The notes below the pieces were generated by a model. That model did no database searches, was not told where the DNA came from, and saw nothing but the letters and a program-made list of their open reading frames with translations. From an uncultured Prevotellaceae bacterium (GTDB lineage: Bacteria; Bacteroidota; Bacteroidia; Bacteroidales; Bacteroidaceae), in contig OMXV01000016.1 of assembly GCA_900315075.1 (NCBI GenBank), forward strand, positions 1 through 64,000: a DNA stretch of 64,000 nt, written 5' to 3'. Made by a program: the position numbers and the translations under genes. Position 1 is the first letter of the stretch. The number at the start of each line of letters is the position of its first letter. Below, in pieces: positions 12,065 to 19,453 of this stretch.

Positions 12065-12787
12065 TTATGGTTGCAAGGTGAATCCGAAGACGACGTATGC
12101 TTTCTGTGTCCGGGGATTAGCGGTAAATTGTCCGAAAATGGGAATGGAGAAAGAGTTGGTGACATGGATGTCCTTCGTGGCCTGTAGTGAGATGTTGGTG
12201 ACAGCAAAGCCTGTGGTTTCGTAATAGTCAGTGGCGAAGGGCACCGCTCCCACAGTGGCTGTCCAATCGCATGTAGCAAGTCGGAAGGGCGCGGAGACTT
12301 CAACATAAGAGCTATATGCGCGTTTATCATCATTGTTGACACCGTCGTTTCCAGCAAAATTGGTGTACCATTGTATGTTTGCCACACCAAAGTCGTAACC
12401 TATATTTGCCTCAAAAACATGGTTGGTCTCATGCGCTTGATATTTGAAATATCTGGCATATGAATCTTGACCTTCATTTGTCCAATAGTCGGTGATACCC
12501 ACATTGAATCCTCCGATGGTATAGGCAAGCGTTAAGTCAATTTCCTTGGTGTCGTTGGCATTAGAAAGACCAACATTTCCCCATGCCGACAGCGACAATC
12601 CCTTGTATTCAACACCAAGCGTTGGCTGAAAAGACACATTTCCCAAATCTTGTCCTCGCCAGATGTACTGACTGACAAAATCGGCAGCAACGGTAGTCTC
12701 AAAATCATTTTCCTTCTCCTGTGCCTCTACAATTGTCGGAGTCATCAACAAAACAGCCACAAGGAATAAAATATTTTTTACACTCAT
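12065..12787 (-). CDS. outer-membrane beta-barrel, TorF-like putative porin
   Basis: It has 240 residues with signal peptide ending IVEAQ. The mature part has amphipathic strands and the family pattern ADFVSQYIWRGQDLG at its start, and it ends with a strand and an aromatic-rich C-terminus (YVVFGFTLQP). This fits the TorF / Gcw_chp class of small putative porins. Between a GH43 protein and two phosphatases, it could let small products enter the periplasm; that role is inference. Confidence 0.7.
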   Translation of the reverse strand: MSVKNILFLVAVLLMTPTIVEAQEKENDFETTVAADFVSQYIWRGQDLGNVSFQPTLGVEYKGLSLSAWGNVGLSNANDTKEIDLTLAYTIGGFNVGITDYWTNEGQDSYARYFKYQAHETNHVFEANIGYDFGVANIQWYTNFAGNDGVNNDDKRAYSSYVEVSAPFRLATCDWTATVGAVPFATDYYETTGFAVTNISLQATKDIHVTNSFSIPIFGQFTANPRTQKAYVVFGFTLQP

Positions 12788-12819
12788 TTTTATAGCTCTC
12801 GAATGCTCTATCGTTGTAG

Positions 12820-14493
12820 TTATTTTGCGATATGCTTTTTGCCATCCTGGATATATACACCGCCATGAGGTTTGTCCTGAAGGCGAGTGCCAGAAATATT
12901 GTAAATGGCAGATGGCTGGCCATTAGATGTGGAAATATTGCTGATACCTTCAGCTGTATCATGGCTGAACTGCCACGAGTCGAACTGTACGTCAGTGGCC
13001 TCTGTGAAAATCAAGAACATCTTCTTTTCTCCAGTAAACGAACCTGGATCCACATCTACAGTGTGCTCCTCAAGCTCTGTCGAAGAAAATTCCACAGACG
13101 CTTTAGTTGCACCACTTGGGCGCCCCATCTTAACCTCCAATTTCCCAGTGCCACTGGCCTTGATGGTGAATGATTTGGCACCTTCTGTGCCGAAGTCAAC
13201 ATTGTTGAGCATAATCCATGACCCTTTGGACATCTTCACCTGCATATTTTGCGAAGCATCGTTACCCAAGTTGCTAAATCTCGTCGTCTTGGCGATATTG
13301 GTGAAATGTTCATATTCTACTCCTCCTGCATTCGCCATGGTCTCAGCCTGTTGCAAGATATATGGGTCGAGTTGTTTAATTGCCTGTGGACCATTAGTCG
13401 TCATCGTCACCTTGTCGATATGCTGCGTACTTTCATTTACTTCCACCTTATCCACACCAATGGAACGGAATCCAGATGCCCCAGAGTTTATTCTCTGCTC
13501 AAGTCCCATGGAGTGATAGAAAAGGTAGTAATTGTCACCAAATTTCTGCAAATGCGTGTGGTTGTTACCCCATCCCATATTGAAGTTTCCAGGATTGGGG
13601 ACATATTCACCTCTGTACTCCCATGCATCTGGGTCCAAAGGATTGTCGGTTACCATGTAACACATACTGCAAGTGGATGGCGCTGGTTGGTTACCCCTTT
13701 TGTCATAGCTCGACCATGCATCTCGGTCAGACCATGAAGTGTTATAAGTATATACATACCTGCCATTCATCATGTTGAGTTCACTCGCTTCAAAGAGGTA
13801 GGGAGCAGGCAGTTTTACGGCACTTCCATCAAATGCGGTCATAGAATTCTTCAACTTGGCGATACGAGAGTTGCCTGGGAAGAGTGCAGAGCCCGTGGAC
13901 TGTGGATCCCCACCTCCAAAGGCTATCCATCCCTCGCCATTGTCATCGATAACTACTCCTGGGTCAAATATCCAGTTGCAGGGACTGACTCCAGGCGTAT
14001 TGCTGTCAATCATCGGCTGCGACAGGGGTGAGCGCCAAGGTCCTATCGGAGATTCGGCTGTCAGCACACCTATGCTACCACCACTATTGGCGAAATAGAG
14101 GAAAAACTCGTCTTTGCCATTTGTTCCCTCACGCCAAGTCACTGAGGGAGCCCATGATGCGGCGAAACGCCATCCCCATGAGCCACAAAGCTTTCCTACA
14201 TCGATGGTGCCGTGGAAAGTCCAGTTAACCATATCGTCGGTAGAAAAAACCACCAACGACTTGATAGCACCATAGTCGTTGCTGCCTTGTTTCCCATTAG
14301 CCATGTATTGCTGATGGTCATTAGAACCATAAACATACAATCTGCCATCATAGACCAGCGCCGTAGGATCTGCACAAAACACACAAGCACTGATGGGGTT
14401 GCATTCAGAAATGTTCTTGTAACTTTTGCCTAATTCTTGTGCACCTACTTGCAGCGAAATGCTGAGGAGCACGATTCCCAATAGATGTCTCAT
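12820..14493 (-). CDS. GH43-family glycosidase with CBM6-like domain and C-terminal sorting signal
   Basis: Probable arabinofuranosidase or xylosidase. I chose the Met at 14493 because it starts a good signal peptide (ending QVGAQ) and lies about 25 bases after a strong promoter; the frame is open 19 codons further upstream. The five-bladed propeller has candidate catalytic acids in ADPTALVYDG, FDPGVVIDDNG and LFEASELNMMNG. A CBM6-like module starts at about ILQQAETMANAGGVEYE. The tail (YNISGTRLQ...GGVYIQDGKK) resembles a type IX secretion C-terminal domain, which implies surface display. Confidence 0.9.
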   Translation of the reverse strand: MRHLLGIVLLSISLQVGAQELGKSYKNISECNPISACVFCADPTALVYDGRLYVYGSNDHQQYMANGKQGSNDYGAIKSLVVFSTDDMVNWTFHGTIDVGKLCGSWGWRFAASWAPSVTWREGTNGKDEFFLYFANSGGSIGVLTAESPIGPWRSPLSQPMIDSNTPGVSPCNWIFDPGVVIDDNGEGWIAFGGGDPQSTGSALFPGNSRIAKLKNSMTAFDGSAVKLPAPYLFEASELNMMNGRYVYTYNTSWSDRDAWSSYDKRGNQPAPSTCSMCYMVTDNPLDPDAWEYRGEYVPNPGNFNMGWGNNHTHLQKFGDNYYLFYHSMGLEQRINSGASGFRSIGVDKVEVNESTQHIDKVTMTTNGPQAIKQLDPYILQQAETMANAGGVEYEHFTNIAKTTRFSNLGNDASQNMQVKMSKGSWIMLNNVDFGTEGAKSFTIKASGTGKLEVKMGRPSGATKASVEFSSTELEEHTVDVDPGSFTGEKKMFLIFTEATDVQFDSWQFSHDTAEGISNISTSNGQPSAIYNISGTRLQDKPHGGVYIQDGKKHIAK

Positions 14494-14525
14494 TATCATA
14501 AGTGATTTACTTAGTAATTTGTTTG

Positions 14526-14556
14526 CAAAGGTAATGAAAACCGAGAGCAATACAAA
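14526..14556 (-). promoter_or_regulatory. Bacteroidetes promoter for the GH43-CBM gene
   Basis: The minus strand reads TTTG (14553-14556), exactly 19 bases, then TACCTTTG (14526-14533). This is a textbook -33/-7 pair for the primary sigma factor of this phylum. Transcription would start near 14518 and supports translation from 14493. Confidence 0.75.
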
Positions 14557-14675
14557 ACAAAGTGAATTGTTTTTTTGCTTTCATGACCAAGGTGCGATAC
14601 CATGAAATGAAAGCAAGTTAGATACTTTCGTTACACAAAAGATGTTTAAAAGAACACTTTCTCATTAAAAATCAC

Positions 14676-14683
14676 TATTTTTG
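14676..14683 (+). promoter_or_regulatory. candidate -7 element for the CAT-like gene
   Basis: TATTTTTG followed by CA matches TAnnTTTG. It lies 48 bases before the start at 14732. No good -33 tetramer is visible at the usual spacing, so the call rests on the -7 element and the divergent gene layout. Confidence 0.45.
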
Positions 14684-14731
14684 CATCGATATTTACACGA
14701 CAAGTCATTATAAACATAATATCAAACAAAA

Positions 14732-15355
14732 ATGTACAAAGAGATAGACATTAGCAATTGGGACCGAAGGGAACTGTACCAGCATTTTGCCCGTCTAAAA
14801 CTTCCCCATTACAACGTTGCTGCCAATATCGATGTGAGTAGACTATTGGAATACAAGCGGGAGCATCACCTTTCGTTCTACCTTTCTTTAATCTATCTTG
14901 TTACCAAAAGTCTCAACCAAATTGAGAATTTCCATTACAGAATGAAAGATGGGCACGTGGTCAGATATGACATTATCCACACAAATTTTACCCACAAACA
15001 ACCAGAGGAAGATTTATTCCGCTACCATACAGCTCCATTTCTAGGAACATTACAAGAATATGTAGTCGCCGCCAGTGCTGCTATTGCCCAGCAGGAAACG
15101 CTGTTTGGCGGTCTTGGCGACATCCCTAACGTGGCATACTGCTCATGTGTACCCTCTATTGACGCCACAGCCATGAGCAACCCAGGAATGGAAAACCCTG
15201 AGGATGCCATACCACGCATCAACTGGGGAAAATATGTAGAGCGTAATGGACGGTGGATGCTGAATATCACCTTAACCCCTAACCATCGTTTCATTGACGG
15301 TTATCACGTGGGACTCTTCTTCCAGATTTTACAAGAGGAAATAAACCAACTATAA
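14732..15355 (+). CDS. chloramphenicol-acetyltransferase-like acyltransferase
   Basis: It has 207 residues along the whole length of the CAT fold. It shows the N-terminal ANIDVSRLLEYKREHHLSFY block, the core ASAAIAQQETLFG, and near the C-terminus the catalytic motif HRFIDGYHVGLF, equivalent to HHxxxDG of CAT with the general-base His retained. It is cytoplasmic and acetyl-CoA dependent. Many chromosomal CAT-like proteins in Bacteroidetes have unknown natural acceptors, so antibiotic resistance cannot be claimed. It stands alone, divergent from the GH43 gene. Confidence 0.85.
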   Translation: MYKEIDISNWDRRELYQHFARLKLPHYNVAANIDVSRLLEYKREHHLSFYLSLIYLVTKSLNQIENFHYRMKDGHVVRYDIIHTNFTHKQPEEDLFRYHTAPFLGTLQEYVVAASAAIAQQETLFGGLGDIPNVAYCSCVPSIDATAMSNPGMENPEDAIPRINWGKYVERNGRWMLNITLTPNHRFIDGYHVGLFFQILQEEINQL

Positions 15356-15360
15356 TGTTT

Positions 15361-15500
15361 TAGAGGTGAGAGGGGATTTTAGAGGTGAGAGGTAAGAGGT
15401 GAGAGGTAAGAGATTACCTTCCCAATTTATCTCGCTTATCCCAATCCATCCCAATTTATCCCAAACCATCCCAAACCATCCCAAACCATCCCAATAGTAA
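15361..15500. repeat. short tandem repeats between genes
   Basis: Two simple repeat tracts lie back to back. A purine tract is built of GAGGTGA/GAGGTAA units (15363-15412). A tract of CCCAAACCAT / CCCAATTTAT units, about 11 bases each, follows (15430-15493). Neither is palindromic in the manner of CRISPR repeats, and there are no spacers. The rest of 15356-15595 holds no gene that I can see. Confidence 0.8.
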
Positions 15501-15595
15501 GTCCATCTTCCTCACTTTTAATCTTCCGCTAAGGCTGTTGTAGAAGTGGAGATGTCAGAACACCTGTAACTCCTGAACTCCCCTAATGGTAATGT

Positions 15596-15628
15596 CTAAA
15601 CTCCTAAACTCTCAAACACCCTAAAAAT
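15596..15628 (+). repeat. G-free octamer leader before the peptidase gene
   Basis: CTAAACTC-CTAAACTC-TCAAACAC-CCTAAAAAT runs directly into the ATG at 15629. It is one of a set of nine G-free 7-8-base periodic leaders in this window. Confidence 0.6.
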
Positions 15629-17731
15629 ATGAGAAAACAACTATTATTTGCAACTCTGTTTGTAACGACTATGGCATCAGCACAATCCATCAACTATCCC
15701 AAAACCATGAAAGATGGTACAGTAGATGACTATTTCGGCACAAAAGTAGCCGACCCGTACCGTTGGCTGGAGAATGACACCAGTCAACAGACTGCAGCAT
15801 GGGTAGAGGCTGAAAACGAAGTAACCAACGCCTATCTACAGAAGATTCCCTTCAGAAAAAAACTACTTAACCGTCTGAAAGAAGTAGCTAACTATGAGAA
15901 AATAGGCATGCCCTTCAAGAAACACGGCAAATGGTATTTCTCGAAGAATGACGGACTGCAGAACCAGAGTGTCATTTATGTGATGGACCAATTGGGCGGC
16001 ACGCCACGAGTATTTCTCGACCCCAACAAACTGAGTACCGATGGCACGGTAGCGCTAAAAGGTCTCTCATTTTCCAATGACGGCAAATATGCAGCCTATA
16101 GCATTTCTCGCAGCGGCAGCGACTGGCAAGAATTCTATGTCATCGACTTACAGACGGGACAGTTGACCAAAGACCACATTGAATGGGCAAAATTCAGCGG
16201 TGCCTCCTGGTATCAAGACGGTTTCTTCTATAGTGCCTACGATGCACCCACTGAGGGCAAGGAATACTCCAATGTGAACGAAGGCCATAAAATCTACTAT
16301 CATCGCATCGGCACGCCACAAAGCAAAGATGTGCTCTACTATCAAAATCCTGCCTATCCCAAACGTTTCTACGACGTGGAGGTAAACGAAGAAGAAACGG
16401 TGATGTTTCTCTATGAAAGTGGTGCCGGTGCAGGCAACAACCTATTCGTGCGCGACCTGCGTGTACCCAACTCACAGTTTATCCAGATGACCTCCGACAT
16501 GGACTATCAATATGCGCCTATGGAAGTCTATGGCGACACCATCTATCTCTATACCAACTACGATGCACCTAAAAACCGTCTGATGACCGCAGACATCCAT
16601 CATCCAGGACTCAGCAATTGGAAGGAGCTTGTACCTGAGCAAACTGAAGTGCTTGAAAGTGCAGAAGTCGTTGACCACCGCCTCATCCTCACTTACAGCA
16701 AGGATGCCTCCAATCATGCCTATGTGCATCGCCTCGATGGTAGCCGTATGCATGAAATACAACTACCTTCAGTTGGCAGTGTGGGCTTCAGCGGAAAGAA
16801 GAATGAGAAAGAATGTTTCTACTCATTCACCTCTTTCACCGTCCCTGGCACCATTTATCGCTACGACATCGACAGCAACACCAGCACACTTTTTGTAGCG
16901 CCAAAAGTGAAATTCCGTCTCGATGATTACAAAAGCGAGCAAGTGTTTTTCAAGAGCAAGGATGGCACAAGCATACCAATGTTCCTCACTTATAAAAAGG
17001 GTCTCAAACGCAATGGCAAGAATCCGGTTTATCTCTATGGATACGGAGGTTTCAATATCTCGCTGTCGCCAAGTTTCTCGGCTATACGCATACCATTCCT
17101 TGAGAACGGTGGTATCTATGCCCAAGTGAATCTCCGTGGCGGTAGTGAATATGGTGAGGAATGGCATCTCGCCGGCACAAAGATGCGCAAGCAGAATGTC
17201 TTCGACGATTTCATCGGTGCCGCAGAATGGCTGATTGCAGAAAACTACACCACACCCGAAAAGATTGCCATCGTGGGAGGTTCCAATGGCGGTCTGTTGG
17301 TAGGAGCCTGCATGACACAGCGTCCCGACCTCTTCGCCGTGGCCATTCCCCAAGTTGGTGTAATGGACATGCTTCGTTACCATAAATTTACCATCGGCTG
17401 GAACTGGGCATCTGACTATGGTACGAGTGAGGACAGCCGTGAAATGTTTGAATACCTTCATGGTTATTCACCGCTTCACAACTTGAAACCAGGCGTTAGT
17501 TATCCCGCCACGCTTGTCACCACAGCAGACCATGACGACCGTGTGGTGCCCGCACATTCGTTTAAGTTTGCAGCCACCCTGCAAGAGTGCCATGTGGGCA
17601 ACAATCCAGTTCTCATCCGCATCGACACAAAGGCTGGCCATGGCGGTGGCAAACCTATGGCAAAAATTCTTGAAGAGCAGGCAGACATTTACGGTTTCAT
17701 CATGCACAACCTCAAAATGAAGGTAAAATAA
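15629..17731 (+). CDS. prolyl oligopeptidase (S9A)
   Basis: Serine peptidase cleaving after proline in short peptides. It has 700 residues: a signal peptide (ending MASAQ), the N-terminal S9 seven-bladed propeller (starts YPKTMKDGTVDDYFG, with DPYRWLEND), then the alpha/beta hydrolase domain. The triad is visible: Ser552 in GGSNGGLL, an Asp in ADHDDRVVP and His671 in KAGHGGG. Export to the periplasm is usual in Bacteroidetes. It is monocistronic, with an apparent terminator inside the end of the converging neighbour. Confidence 0.95.
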   Translation: MRKQLLFATLFVTTMASAQSINYPKTMKDGTVDDYFGTKVADPYRWLENDTSQQTAAWVEAENEVTNAYLQKIPFRKKLLNRLKEVANYEKIGMPFKKHGKWYFSKNDGLQNQSVIYVMDQLGGTPRVFLDPNKLSTDGTVALKGLSFSNDGKYAAYSISRSGSDWQEFYVIDLQTGQLTKDHIEWAKFSGASWYQDGFFYSAYDAPTEGKEYSNVNEGHKIYYHRIGTPQSKDVLYYQNPAYPKRFYDVEVNEEETVMFLYESGAGAGNNLFVRDLRVPNSQFIQMTSDMDYQYAPMEVYGDTIYLYTNYDAPKNRLMTADIHHPGLSNWKELVPEQTEVLESAEVVDHRLILTYSKDASNHAYVHRLDGSRMHEIQLPSVGSVGFSGKKNEKECFYSFTSFTVPGTIYRYDIDSNTSTLFVAPKVKFRLDDYKSEQVFFKSKDGTSIPMFLTYKKGLKRNGKNPVYLYGYGGFNISLSPSFSAIRIPFLENGGIYAQVNLRGGSEYGEEWHLAGTKMRKQNVFDDFIGAAEWLIAENYTTPEKIAIVGGSNGGLLVGACMTQRPDLFAVAIPQVGVMDMLRYHKFTIGWNWASDYGTSEDSREMFEYLHGYSPLHNLKPGVSYPATLVTTADHDDRVVPAHSFKFAATLQECHVGNNPVLIRIDTKAGHGGGKPMAKILEEQADIYGFIMHNLKMKVK

Positions 17732-17846
17732 GCCCCCTTTCGTTGTTTGGGCAAGAAATCGTGACAATAATAAGAGTGTTGTCCTTTTAACTACCCTTCT
17801 ATTCTCTTTAACAACCGAGAGTTGAGCGAATAGAAACTTAAATTAC

Positions 17847-19352
17847 TTACTTATTGGGGTGAAGCTGTGGAACATATTTTACAGCTTCACCTTTTGTTTT
17901 GAGTATGTCATCAAGTTGTTGGGGCTTAATCGCAACATGACCTTTAGTAAACTCAGGATTAATGTACGAAAAAGTCAACTGACGGTGGTAGTCTGCGTCG
18001 GCTGAGGGCAATTCAAATGGTCGGCTACATTTCCCATCTCTATCTACATGCGCTATAAATGGTCTGAAACGACCATTATCACGGCTGCTACTAAAGACTA
18101 TCCAGCGCCCATTGCTCGACCATGCATGACAACTCTCAGCATCGTCAGAATTCAGTGCTAACTTGGCATGAGCCTCACCTGTTTGCAAATCCATCATCCA
18201 AAGGTCGGCATCACTATTCAAGGTATGATAAGCTCCACTTTTAGCCATTGTGAACAGCATATAGCAACCATCAGGCGAAATTCGAGGGAGAGTTGCACTA
18301 CTATTCATTTCAGCTCCATCGAAAACAATCTCCTGAGGACCGAACTGCCATGTATCAGGGTTGAAACTCTTCTTATAGATATTGTATTTGACACCTTTCG
18401 TCCTTGACTTTTTCCCATCTTCCTTATTTCCGCTATCTGGCTGCTCTATATGGGCACTACAATAATAGAGAGTTTTTCCGTCAGGAGCCCAAAGCGGGAA
18501 TGCTCCAAACTTTTCATCATCTTTTCCTATATTGGTTACTTCGTTTTTCTCCACATCAAAAGCAATCAAATCACCCACTGCATCAAATTCCTCAATCTTA
18601 TCGGAATCTATAGCGTCGAAATCCAACAAGGTGGGATTGGTGGAATAGACGATGAGAGGAAGCCAGGGATGCCACGTGGAATAGATACCCGCAGGAAAAA
18701 CAATGTCGTTATTCAAGTTGATTTTCCTCATTTTGCCATCATAGACAATCACCAAACCACCATTGTTCTGACACGCATAAAACTGCATCCGCTCGGGATT
18801 ATACTGCTGATAGTATTGGCAATTGATACACTGTCCACTTTTCTTTGTTGTTGAATTAAGCACATTATTAAAGATGACACTTTCATCATAGTTCTCAAGA
18901 CAACGCTGTTTGATGCTTTGTTCCTCGTATGACTCGTCGGAAAGAGAAATATATCTATAGCTGAGATAGGAATCAATTGAATCTGGAGAAACATAGATAT
19001 TAAATGGCTGATGTTTTGTCCACTTCCCATTATTCTCGACATATACTTCCACCTTGATAGCCATTCCATTTGCATGTTGGACTAAAGATTTCCAGTCGTC
19101 TATACCAAGTTGTGCCTTCATTCCACCACACAAGAATTCTTCATTGCTATAGGAATAGCGAACCAACATGTCTTCTGCATCCTGAACTATTTCAAAGGAA
19201 AGCGGTGCAATATTAACTGGCACAGTCACATTGATATAGTCAGGATAAATTTGAGGATAGTCTGCCGATTCTGTGTATTCCTGTGGGACATTCACCCGAC
19301 ATGCCATCAACAACGACACGAAAACTATTACTATAGCATTATTTATCTTCAT
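17847..19352 (-). CDS. TolB-like beta-propeller lipoprotein with CxxC motif
   Basis: It has 501 residues with a lipoprotein signal (LLMAC). The C-terminal half holds PD40/TolB-type propeller repeats such as APDGKTLYYCS, SPDGCYMLFTMA and SSNGRWIVFSSSRDNGRF. A GQCINCQYYQQ motif before the propeller gives two Cys spaced CxxC; similar Bacteroides proteins are often labelled cytochrome c biogenesis, but there is no CxxCH heme motif here. A scaffold or sensor on the periplasmic side is a guess from the fold. Confidence 0.7.
   Translation of the reverse strand: MKINNAIVIVFVSLLMACRVNVPQEYTESADYPQIYPDYINVTVPVNIAPLSFEIVQDAEDMLVRYSYSNEEFLCGGMKAQLGIDDWKSLVQHANGMAIKVEVYVENNGKWTKHQPFNIYVSPDSIDSYLSYRYISLSDESYEEQSIKQRCLENYDESVIFNNVLNSTTKKSGQCINCQYYQQYNPERMQFYACQNNGGLVIVYDGKMRKINLNNDIVFPAGIYSTWHPWLPLIVYSTNPTLLDFDAIDSDKIEEFDAVGDLIAFDVEKNEVTNIGKDDEKFGAFPLWAPDGKTLYYCSAHIEQPDSGNKEDGKKSRTKGVKYNIYKKSFNPDTWQFGPQEIVFDGAEMNSSATLPRISPDGCYMLFTMAKSGAYHTLNSDADLWMMDLQTGEAHAKLALNSDDAESCHAWSSNGRWIVFSSSRDNGRFRPFIAHVDRDGKCSRPFELPSADADYHRQLTFSYINPEFTKGHVAIKPQQLDDILKTKGEAVKYVPQLHPNK
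17858..17896 (+). terminator. terminator for the peptidase gene, inside the opposite CDS
   Basis: The 11-bp perfect stem GGTGAAGCTGT (17858-17868) / ACAGCTTCACC (17881-17891) has a 12-base loop and is followed by TTTTGTTTTG on the plus strand. It lies in the last codons of the converging lipoprotein gene, so the same DNA encodes that protein's C-terminus and ends transcription from the other side. Confidence 0.65.
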
Positions 19353-19453
19353 AATCTTATTAGGTGGGTAATAAAATTATCGGTTACTATGATTCTTGAA
19401 GGTGCTATACAGTCCTTTTGGTCACCTATTTATATATTATGTTTGGAGATAAT

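Noticed and set aside
14732-15355. Chloramphenicol resistance gene
   Set aside because: The fold and His motif are CAT-like, but sequence alone cannot separate resistance enzymes from other acetyltransferases and there is no mobile-element context.
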